From: Methanobacterium bryantii | GTDB lineage: Archaea > Methanobacteriota > Methanobacteria > Methanobacteriales > Methanobacteriaceae | DNA: 64,000 nucleotides | Direction: 5' to 3' | NCBI RefSeq assembly: GCF_002287175.1 | Contig: NZ_LMVM01000001.1 | Span: 644,303-708,302, forward strand | Shown here: positions 56,815 to 64,000 of the stretch, piece by piece | Layout: the number at the start of each line of letters is the position of its first letter | How positions within the stretch are numbered: the stretch's first letter is position 1 | The notes under the pieces: model-generated | The model's input: only the letters and a program-made list of their open reading frames with translations | Told to the model about the DNA's origin: nothing | Databases searched by the model: none | Program-made: the position numbers and the translations under genes

Positions 56815-57930
56815 TTAATCAAGATTTTTTATTTGATTACTGTTATAATCAATGTTGTCCTCTAAATTGTATTTTTTACCAGTTCTGATAGGGCTGCTGT
56901 ATAATTTAAGCCCGCTGATAAATCCTTTTAAATAGGGGTTAAATCCTCCTCTTAAATCCCTATTAAGTAAGTAGGAAATGATTTGCGGTAAAAATAGGTA
57001 TATGGAGAAATATAATAAGAATTTAAAATTATTGTGGTTATTGATGTTTTGTTCCATAAAATAAATCCTATTTCGAGTACAATAGTAAGTTTTAAGATAG
57101 TTTGTACTTGATACACTTACTTTGTGCCAGATTTTTGACTTGAATGCATAAACTGATTTATATCCTGATCTTCTTCCTCTAAAACACCAGTCAACATCCT
57201 CCCAATACATAAAATAATTAGCATTTAACATTCCGATTTTATCAATCACTTCTTTTTTACAGAGTATACATGAACCGGTGATGTAATCTAATTCGCAGTT
57301 TTGATCATACCTGCCATCATCTATCTGATTAAAAGCTGTTTCAACCGCAATAACTTTTTTGAGGTCTATTTTTCCTCCACCAGCTGCTTGTATAACTTCT
57401 TTTTTGTCGTAGAAATAAGTTTTTGCCCCTACAAACCCTATTTTTTCATCATTTTCAGCTGTTTTTACGAGTTCTTCGAGAAAATTTCTGTCAACAACTG
57501 TATCATTGTTTAACAAGAGAACATAATTAGATTTAAGGATACAAACTGCGTATTTAATTCCAGTATTATTTCCGCCTGCAAAACCATAATTTTCATTATT
57601 TTTTACTAAAATAATCTTTTCAGAGGGTAATATATTAGAAATCTCTTTTTCATCTTTTTGTGCAGTTTCAAATTCATTTTCATTATATTCAAATATTTTT
57701 ATAGGTTTATTGGATGTATCATAATGAAAAAAGTTAGATTTTACCCCTATTTTTCCTTTACAGTATTCTTTTATTTTTTCTACAGAGTTGTCGTTGGAAT
57801 TGTTATCAATTACTATAACATTGAAATCAGGATAATTAATATGATAAATTGATTCTAAACATTCAATAGTGTCTTTCCAACCATTCCAGTTCAGGATAAT
57901 TATGGCAACATTATTTTCTGGTTTTTTCAT
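56815..57930 (-). CDS. GT2 glycosyltransferase, paralogue 2 of 3
   Basis: 371 residues. AIIILNWNGWKDTIECLESI, LLLNNDTVVD and FMYWEDVDWCFRGRRSGY give the GT2 fold and catalytic acidic pair. Most similar to the neighbour at 57955 in the N-terminal half (KIKEYC, NKPIKIFEY). The C-terminal half instead follows the 54120 protein (metal-site region with GSC-LCK). A hydrophobic C-terminal helix suggests membrane contact. Confidence 0.86.
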   Translation of the reverse strand: MKKPENNVAIIILNWNGWKDTIECLESIYHINYPDFNVIVIDNNSNDNSVEKIKEYCKGKIGVKSNFFHYDTSNKPIKIFEYNENEFETAQKDEKEISNILPSEKIILVKNNENYGFAGGNNTGIKYAVCILKSNYVLLLNNDTVVDRNFLEELVKTAENDEKIGFVGAKTYFYDKKEVIQAAGGGKIDLKKVIAVETAFNQIDDGRYDQNCELDYITGSCILCKKEVIDKIGMLNANYFMYWEDVDWCFRGRRSGYKSVYAFKSKIWHKVSVSSTNYLKTYYCTRNRIYFMEQNINNHNNFKFLLYFSIYLFLPQIISYLLNRDLRGGFNPYLKGFISGLKLYSSPIRTGKKYNLEDNIDYNSNQIKNLD

Positions 57931-57954
57931 GATATAACCTTTAAATGTGCTGAA

Positions 57955-59028
57955 TCATTGTATAATCCATTCTTTTTGTATTTCATATAATAGTGGGTGG
58001 TTAAACATACTGATCCTAATCCATATATTACTTAAAATAATCCTATTAAGTTCTAATGTCTTTTTAACTTTTAATGAATATAATATGGTTTTTTTTAGAT
58101 AAAATATTGTTTTATTTAAATTTTTACTTCCAAAAAGGTGTGATAATGGATAATATTTAAGCATTGTAATCAATAAATTTTTATTGTAATGGTATTCCAT
58201 TAGATCAGATGTTTTATGCTGATTTATACTTTCTGAAATACCTCTTTTATGATAAACTACTGAATTTACGGCTAAAACAGATTTGAATCCTTTTAATCTG
58301 ATTCTCCAGGAAAGATCTACATCTTCAAAGATTACAAAAAAATTTTCATCAAATAATCCACTGTTTTTTAAAACTTCTTTTGGATAAACAGCCGCCGCAG
58401 CACAGGCTCCAAATATTTCTCTATCCTTTATAATTGGATTATATGCTGAATTTATTCCTTTATCCATTGCGCTCCAAATATGAATTTCCTGACCTAAAGA
58501 ATCTATGAATTTTCCATCAGGTTTTAAAAGTAAAGATTGAATGCTCCCTATGTTTCTATATTTTTTTGCTGCTTTTATTAATTCCGTAAGAAAATCAGGC
58601 TCAACAATAGTATCATTATTTAAAAGGAGTATATATGTTGAGTCAGTATTTAATGCAAATCTTATCCCGACGTTGTTTCCCCCAGCAAATCCATAATTTT
58701 GTTTATTTTTAATTATAGTTATTTTTTTAGATGATGGTATCTTATAATATTCATCTGATCTATTTTTCAATGTTTTAAGTTCTTTTTCAGTGTATTCAAA
58801 GATTTTAATAGGTTTGTTTAAATAGCTGTACTTAACATGTTTGGATTGGACCTTAATTTTGCATTTACAGTACTCTTTTATTTTTTCTATGGAATTATCA
58901 GTAGAACTGTTGTCTACCAATATAACATCATAATTTGGATAATTAATCTGGTAAATTGATTCTAGACACTCTATGGTGTCTTTCCAGCGGTTCCAGTTTA
59001 GAATAATTATTGAAACTTTTGGGTTCAT
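57955..59028 (-). CDS. GT2 glycosyltransferase, paralogue 3 of 3
   Basis: 357 residues. SIIILNWNRWKDTIECLESI, LLLNNDTIVE and FFVIFEDVDLSWRIRLKGFK match GT2. GAGGCCC precedes the ATG. The donor/acceptor segment (GACAAAAVYPKEVL) differs from the other two copies, so the substrate may have changed after duplication. Separated by 24 bp from the next copy. Confidence 0.87.
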   Translation of the reverse strand: MNPKVSIIILNWNRWKDTIECLESIYQINYPNYDVILVDNSSTDNSIEKIKEYCKCKIKVQSKHVKYSYLNKPIKIFEYTEKELKTLKNRSDEYYKIPSSKKITIIKNKQNYGFAGGNNVGIRFALNTDSTYILLLNNDTIVEPDFLTELIKAAKKYRNIGSIQSLLLKPDGKFIDSLGQEIHIWSAMDKGINSAYNPIIKDREIFGACAAAAVYPKEVLKNSGLFDENFFVIFEDVDLSWRIRLKGFKSVLAVNSVVYHKRGISESINQHKTSDLMEYHYNKNLLITMLKYYPLSHLFGSKNLNKTIFYLKKTILYSLKVKKTLELNRIILSNIWIRISMFNHPLLYEIQKEWIIQ

Positions 59029-59121
59029 TTAGGGCCTCAAATTAATAAATAAAGCTTAATTTATATTTATGAATTAAGCGACCATTATCGAAATTTTATT
59101 TAAATATAATTTAAATAACAA

Positions 59122-59787
59122 TTATACATCAATTACTGCGTATAAACGGTAGTATAGGGAAGATTTAATGAATTTTAATTTATTAAACAGGCTAATTGGT
59201 AATCTTAACCATAAAGGCAATCCTGTAATTAATGATAATTGATTTAAATTAATAGGATCATCTTCTACAACTCTAAATGTGCTGAATTCTTTTGAAATTA
59301 AGTTTTCAAGGTCTTTTTTTGTGAAAAAATTAATATGATCTTTTTCTAAAATATGCTCATATGTTAATCCTGTTGATTTAAGCTCAAAAAATTGTGTGCA
59401 GTTTGGTACTGTTATAAGTATATTTTTCTTTGCTACTCGTTTTGATTCCTTTAAAATTTTATGTGGATTATCTACATGTTCTAAAATTTCAAAGAGTAAA
59501 ACTGTATCAAAAGTGTTGTCTGGGAATTCTAAATTGTCTGCTTTCATTGTATATGCTTCTATGTCATTTTCACGTGCTTTTTCAACATATTCTGGATTTA
59601 TGTCTACACCTGTGCATTTATATCCTAAATTGTTTAAATTACTGCAATAACCTCCTGTAGCACATCCTAAATCTAATATTTTCCTTCCCGCATGGTTGGT
59701 AACAAAATTAATGGACTTTAAGGATACACATGGTTCTATAGTTAAGTACCAGTTTTTAGTATCTCTAAATATTTCATTATTTTCCAT
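59122..59787 (-). CDS. SAM-dependent methyltransferase, class I
   Basis: 221 residues. The SAM-binding motif ILDLGCATGGYC is at about 36-47, with an acidic VDINPEY strand end and DTVLLFEILEHVDNP as post-motif III. AGAGGTAA precedes the ATG. Its place among glycosyltransferases suggests O-methylation of a sugar, a common cap on archaeal surface glycans. Confidence 0.86.
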   Translation of the reverse strand: MENNEIFRDTKNWYLTIEPCVSLKSINFVTNHAGRKILDLGCATGGYCSNLNNLGYKCTGVDINPEYVEKARENDIEAYTMKADNLEFPDNTFDTVLLFEILEHVDNPHKILKESKRVAKKNILITVPNCTQFFELKSTGLTYEHILEKDHINFFTKKDLENLISKEFSTFRVVEDDPINLNQLSLITGLPLWLRLPISLFNKLKFIKSSLYYRLYAVIDV

Positions 59788-59942
59788 TAGATTACCTCTA
59801 TGATACCCTTAAAATATTGATTATGTCAAAATTTTAGATTATTTAAATTCAGGATTGTCCTTTTTTAAGGTTTTATTTGAATATTTAAAGACCATTTAAG
59901 TTAAAATGCTATATATTACTATATTTATTATTAGTAATATAT

Positions 59943-61373
59943 TTATCTCCTTAATTGTTTCAATAGCATTATATCAACTTCATCAATGCACCCAAATATA
60001 TAAATAATGATTAAATACAGCAAGGTAGCCATAATAATCAATAAAAATAGATTTAAATCTTTAAAATACAATATAAATATGCTAATGATTAAAGTTGCAA
60101 ATAAAATCTTTGATAAATCATCCATGACTGTTTTATATTGAATTCCATAACCAAATTTGTAAGTAACCAGGAAGATATACCCTGTTGAAACTATTGCAGC
60201 TATAAGTGTAGCAAAACTTGCTCCAATATAACTAAAGAGAGGAATTAAGAATAAATTTAATAATATATTTGTTGCAGCAGATATTATGGAGATTTTAGTT
60301 ATAATATACTGTTTATTTATTGATTGTAACAGCTGTACAAATGGAGCCCCTGCAAAAGTTAGTATAATTGTCCATATCAGTATCTGTAAGGCAATTATTG
60401 ATTGACTGTATCCTGGACCGAAGATCGTTAATATAATTTTATCTGCTAAAATGGTCACTCCAACTCCCATCGGAACTCCAATTATAATCATATATTTGAA
60501 ATATTTTTCGTTCATTAGTTTAAGCGAATTTTTGGAAGATGTGTAAAACTGGGACATAACTGGAAAAATAGCCATATTAATTGCATTTGGTATAAACAAC
60601 AGTATCAACATTAATCTGTATGCAGCGCTGTACCAACCAACTACTTCTGCTCCCTGTACTACCGACAGCATTATTGAGTCAATATAATTATACAACATTC
60701 CACTAAGGGCAGTTATTCCAAAGGGCCATGATTCTTTTATTATGGGCTTCCAAAATGAAAGATCTATTCTAAGTTCCGGCAGCGGAAAGTTTTGCACATA
60801 TTTGAAAAGGATATATGCTGCGATTAATCCTGCAGAAATCACATTAATAAAAGCAAAGAAAATAATGCTTAAATTATAATGTATCATAATTACAGTGCCT
60901 AAAAGCACTATAACTGAACTCAATATCGTGCTCAATGATATGTATTCCATTTTTTCATTGGCCTGGAAAATAGCACCTAAAACACCTGAAAAAGACCCTA
61001 TTATCACAGATACCGTGACAATATAAATAATATTTTTAACGATTTCGGGATATCCAATTATATTGGTGATGATTATTATCAATACAAAGGTTAAAATGGA
61101 CAGGATAATTTTTATGAGAAAAATATTGGAGATATATTTATCTCTATCAGATAAATTCCTTGAAATTTCTCTTACCATAAGCGTGCTCATACCTAAATCC
61201 GCAAAGATGCCGAGAATTCCGGTAATAGAAAGTGCAATAGACCATATTCCAAATATACTGGCTCCAAAGTATCTTGCAGCGTACATTGTAATAAAAAATG
61301 TGAAAATATAGCTTATAATCTGCGATATCAATAAAAAAGTAGTGTTTTTTGCTATTTTACGAACTCTGCTCAT
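59943..61373 (-). CDS. Wzx-type flippase (RfbX-like)
   Basis: 476 residues with about 14 membrane helices. GIWSIALSITGILGIFADLG, LMVREISRN near residue 70, and GVLGAIFQANEKMEY belong to the Wzx family. AAGGAAG precedes the ATG. It differs considerably from the flippase at 43587-45032, which has a different N-terminus, so it is not a simple duplicate. It exports a lipid-linked glycan made by the leftward genes. Confidence 0.88.
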   Translation of the reverse strand: MSRVRKIAKNTTFLLISQIISYIFTFFITMYAARYFGASIFGIWSIALSITGILGIFADLGMSTLMVREISRNLSDRDKYISNIFLIKIILSILTFVLIIIITNIIGYPEIVKNIIYIVTVSVIIGSFSGVLGAIFQANEKMEYISLSTILSSVIVLLGTVIMIHYNLSIIFFAFINVISAGLIAAYILFKYVQNFPLPELRIDLSFWKPIIKESWPFGITALSGMLYNYIDSIMLSVVQGAEVVGWYSAAYRLMLILLFIPNAINMAIFPVMSQFYTSSKNSLKLMNEKYFKYMIIIGVPMGVGVTILADKIILTIFGPGYSQSIIALQILIWTIILTFAGAPFVQLLQSINKQYIITKISIISAATNILLNLFLIPLFSYIGASFATLIAAIVSTGYIFLVTYKFGYGIQYKTVMDDLSKILFATLIISIFILYFKDLNLFLLIIMATLLYLIIIYIFGCIDEVDIMLLKQLRR

Positions 61374-61748
61374 TAAAAATTCTTCCTTTTTTAATGATGA
61401 TATATTAAATTACAAATCTAGTTTTTATAACTTTAATAACTCTTTATAAACGGTTAAAATGCTAATTCTGCATTAAAATAATGAAATCAAGTGCATATCA
61501 TATATTTAAATTAGGAATATTATGCTTTTGACTCATTGTTGCACATTACAATATCACTGTAACTTATTACTTACTTACAATAAATATATTTCTATTAACG
61601 GATCATTTTCATTTACAAATTAAAAATTAAATAAATGAATGACTTAATGACAATATCTGCATTTTTTGTAAATTGAAAGCATTAATAATAAATTTAAGTT
61701 AAAAAAAATAATTTTTTTATATTTTTATAAAAATTAAACGGCATTACA
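61374..61748. other. Gene-free spacer
   Basis: About 375 bp, AT-rich. TTGCACATTACAATATCAC near 61542 vaguely recalls the MITE interior but the evidence is too weak to call. Confidence 0.35.
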
Positions 61749-62681
61749 TTAAGATAGAACTTTTTTAAACCATTCTACAGTTTCTTTCAGTTCCTCTTTA
61801 AAATCAGCTTTTGGATCATAACCCATTGATTTAGCCTTGGATATATCTGCTAATGAATACTTTATATCTCCCGGGCGTTCTTTCTCATAGATGGGTTGTA
61901 TGTCTATTCCAATAATTTCTTTTATCATCAAAAAAAGCTGGTTTATAGTGGTGCTTTTACCAAGGCCTATATTAAATGCGCCGGTTAATTTTGATTCTGC
62001 AGCCATTATATTAGCAGCTACAATATTTTTTACTGAGACAAAATCTCTGCTCTGTTCTCCATCTCCATATATAATAGGACTTTCATTTTTAAGTATTTTA
62101 TCAATGAAAATAGGGATTACAGCCGCGTATTGTGAGTTAGGGTCCTGCCTTGGTCCAAATACATTAAAATATCTAAGGGAAATTGTTGGTAATCCATAAA
62201 TTTCAGAAAATACATTGCAGTATAGTTCCCCAGTAGTTTTACCCACAGCATAGGGTGATAAAGGGTTAACTGGATCATCTTCACTAAGCGGCAGTGATTC
62301 TGTATCTCCGTAAACAGCCGAAGAAGAGGCAAGTACTACCTTTTTAACATCTGTATTTTTTGCAGCCTCAAGAACTTTTAATGTCCCGGTTATATTGACT
62401 TTATTTGAAATAAAGGGGTCATCTACACTTTTTTGAACGCTGGTAACGGCTGCCTCATGGAAAACATAATCGGCACCGTCAAAAATTTCTTCTAAATTAA
62501 TTGAAGTTATATCCCCCAGTGTAGTGTCAATTTTAGAAATATTAAAGTGTTTTATATTTTCTATATTTCCAGTTGATTGATCATCAATAATAACGACCAG
62601 ATTGTCTTGGCTAAGTTTTTCGACAAGATGTGATCCAATAAATCCGAGACCGCCTGTAACTACAACTTTTTTATTTTTCAT
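61749..62681 (-). CDS. UDP-glucose 4-epimerase-like SDR
   Basis: 310 residues. TGGLGFIGSHLVEKL is the NAD-binding start, ASSSAVYGD carries the catalytic Ser, and SPYAVGKTTGE has the Tyr-x3-Lys. RYFNVFGPRQDP and YGDGEQSRDFVSVKNI agree with GalE/WbpP-type enzymes of archaea. GAGGAAT precedes the ATG. With galU it could provide UDP-galactose or an N-acetyl form; exact epimer not readable. Confidence 0.88.
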   Translation of the reverse strand: MKNKKVVVTGGLGFIGSHLVEKLSQDNLVVIIDDQSTGNIENIKHFNISKIDTTLGDITSINLEEIFDGADYVFHEAAVTSVQKSVDDPFISNKVNITGTLKVLEAAKNTDVKKVVLASSSAVYGDTESLPLSEDDPVNPLSPYAVGKTTGELYCNVFSEIYGLPTISLRYFNVFGPRQDPNSQYAAVIPIFIDKILKNESPIIYGDGEQSRDFVSVKNIVAANIMAAESKLTGAFNIGLGKSTTINQLFLMIKEIIGIDIQPIYEKERPGDIKYSLADISKAKSMGYDPKADFKEELKETVEWFKKVLS

Positions 62682-62720
62682 AGGTATTCCTCTAATAGAT
62701 ATTAATGTTTAAACTGAACT

Positions 62721-63149
62721 TCAAGTTACACTCACGTTTAGATTAAGCGAACGATAGACGTTTTGAGTATCCGGTAATTTATATAATAAAAATTTTACAT
62801 TCTGGTTTCCAGCAGGAAGATTAAATTTGAATGGAATTTCTTTTTGTTCACTATTTGTAAGGGTAATGCTTTCATTTTTTAAAATAGTTTGATTATTTTT
62901 TACCACTAACTGGTATGTAGTATTTGCATATTCATGATTTACAATACCAATAATCATATTTCCACTTTCGCCGGCAGTTAAATTAGTTGGGTAATCACCT
63001 GCTTTTTCATTAGGTCCTAAAATGTAAAATTCGGTGAATTTTTCGCCAGGTTGTGGAAAAACGGCAATATAAATAGTTGCAACAACTGCAATGATAAGTG
63101 CAATAATTAAAATAATTGATATTGGTTTATCCAAGTTAAATTTACTCAT
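62721..63149 (-). CDS. DUF1616-like membrane-anchored protein
   Basis: 142 residues. One N-terminal membrane helix (about 10-30) and a long extracellular beta-rich domain with FYILGPNEKAGDYPTNLTAG and IVNHEY, as in DUF1616 proteins common near archaeal glycan genes. AAGGAAG precedes the ATG. It shares the leftward unit with the epimerase 39 bp downstream. Function unknown; an envelope accessory role is inferred. Confidence 0.78.
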   Translation of the reverse strand: MSKFNLDKPISIILIIALIIAVVATIYIAVFPQPGEKFTEFYILGPNEKAGDYPTNLTAGESGNMIIGIVNHEYANTTYQLVVKNNQTILKNESITLTNSEQKEIPFKFNLPAGNQNVKFLLYKLPDTQNVYRSLNLNVSVT

Positions 63150-63510
63150 ATATAATCTTCCTTATTTATGTGTGTTAAATTCATTCTATAAAATTGCTTA
63201 TTTAAAAATTGTTTATTTAAATTAGATCATATTTCTAGAATATTATTATTTTATTTGTTTTAATAATTATTCTTGTTTAATATATTCTAAATTTATATAA
63301 TACTTTTTTCTATTTGTATACATATATAGATTAAGTTAAGGATATATTAAAATGAGTAGGGGGATATTTTGTGAAATTTTGAAAGTTATTGAACTTTAAA
63401 ATCAGGCAAATTAAATATCTAGAACATCTTTAAGAATTCCTCCCTAGAAAAGTACAATGTATTTTACAGCCTTAATTTTTTAACGCTCATGTTCACAAAA
63501 ACTGTCGGTC
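63150..63510. other. Gene-free stretch at the cluster edge
   Basis: AT-rich leader of the leftward operon. CGCTCATGTTCAC at 63484-63496 resembles a MITE end, but no partner end is visible before the hairpin mosaic begins. Confidence 0.4.
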
Positions 63511-63976
63511 TTCAAAAATCTTCGATTTTTGAAACCTCGAAAACAAAGCATTCGAAAATTTACAATTTTCGATGCGTCAAATCAAAGATTTAACAGTTTT
63601 CGAAGGTTTTTGTAACCGTAAAAATCGCAGCTGGCAAATACTTCGTATTTGTCGCCTGCAAAACCCTTAAAATTCGAAGAATTTTGGGGCATGTAAAACT
63701 TCGTTTTGCGGTTCAGGAAAACCTTAAAAAATCGTAGATTTTTTACGTATAGAAAAATGCTACGCATTTTTCTCTAACTACGGTTTTCGGGGCGTCAAAA
63801 TCAAAGATTTTGACAGCTAAAGAAAATGCGTTGCATTTTCTGTGTTTGCGAATTGAAAATTCGCAACCGTAAAAATCGCAGCTGACAAATACTTCGTATT
63901 TGTCGCGTCAAAATCAAAGATTTTGACAGCTTGCAAAATTCATAGAATTTTGCGGCCCAAAAATTCTACGAATTTT
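63511..63976. repeat. Dense palindromic element mosaic, continuing past the window
   Basis: Around fifteen hairpins in 466 bp. Examples: TTCAAAAATC-TTC-GATTTTTGAA (63511-63533), TCGAAAATT-TAC-AATTTTCGA (63552-63572), CAAATAC-TTC-GTATTTG (63635-63651), AAAATTC-GAA-GAATTTT (63669-63685), TAAAAAATC-GTA-GATTTTTTA (63725-63745), AGAAAAATGC-TAC-GCATTTTTCT (63751-63773), GTCAAAATC-AAA-GATTTTGAC (63794-63814 and again 63907-63927), AGAAAATGC-GTT-GCATTTTCT (63821-63841), TTGCGAATT-GAA-AATTCGCAA (63846-63866), GACAAATAC-TTC-GTATTTGTC (63884-63904), GCAAAATTC-ATA-GAATTTTGC (63933-63953), AAAATTC-TAC-GAATTTT (63960-63976). Linkers such as GACAGC and GGGGC recur. Units differ, so this is a mosaic and not a tandem array. 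Confidence 0.88.
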
Positions 63977-64000
63977 CGACGGCTTGCAAAATTTCTAATT

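Noticed and set aside
63582..63767. 61-codon minus-strand frame
   Set aside because: Lies wholly in the hairpin mosaic.
63511..64000. Possible CRISPR array
   Set aside because: Units vary in sequence and length and there is no constant repeat with regular spacers; no cas genes nearby. It is a hairpin mosaic.

Overview
The window looks like a chromosomal segment of a mesophilic, AT-rich hydrogenotrophic methanogen of the Methanobacterium type (class Methanobacteria). Supporting signs are two HMf-type archaeal histones, a CfbC/NifH-like reductase (F430 pathway) behind a CBS-domain gene, an FmdE-family protein, archaeal DUF371, DUF123 and DUF2115 proteins, archaeal TATA boxes, and GAGGTG-type ribosome binding sites. 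The genus is an inference from these families; there is no rRNA or mcr gene here to confirm it.

Layout. 1-5.5 kb: truncated FmdE-like gene, two paralogous small proteins with hairpin leaders, CBS-cfbC pair, first histone. 5.5-9.1 kb: cysteine synthase, convergent with a two-gene, translationally coupled version of bacterial GshF (glutamate-cysteine ligase plus glutathione-synthetase-type ATP-grasp). 10.4-11.4 kb: second histone, a frameshifted DUF2115 gene and a small Zn-binding protein. 11.5-15.6 kb: arsenic operon on the minus strand (arsR, DGC protein, arsC, acr3, Cys/Gly-rich QueG-like Fe-S protein) with a clear ArsR operator. 16-30 kb: sparse region with CDF and CaCA cation transporters, a sensor histidine kinase, an MFS exporter, small zinc-ribbon proteins, tRNA-Leu(GAG) and many repeats. 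31-63.1 kb: a roughly 32-kb cell-surface glycan locus: GalU, a Gmd-like SDR and a GalE-like epimerase, about a dozen glycosyltransferases of GT2, GT4 and GT39 type, a pyruvyltransferase, two Wzx-type flippases, a methyltransferase, and a nonulosonate module (NeuB plus a NeuA-PseG fusion). Its left half reads rightward and its right half leftward.

The most unusual thing is not a gene. The window is strewn with short hairpins built as an A-rich arm ending in C, a 3-nt loop, and a T-rich arm starting with G (types such as AAAATC-nnn-GATTTT, AAAATTC-nnn-GAATTTT, AAATGC-nnn-GCATTT, CAAACAC-nnn-GTGTTTG). They form dense mosaics between genes (3.6-3.8, 9.5-9.6, 27.4-27.5, 28.7-28.8, 33.1-33.5, 63.5-64.0 kb). 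They also sit in frame inside open genes: the FmdE-like protein, the arsenate reductase, the small Zn protein and probably a large membrane protein. In these places they encode extra peptide segments absent from the usual family architecture. This resembles, without evident sequence relation, the protein-coding palindromic elements of Rickettsia.

A second, independent repeat is a MITE-like element of about 140-160 bp with ends near CGCTCATGYCC, present in at least four copies; two of them show 8-bp target duplications (one perfect, one 7/8).
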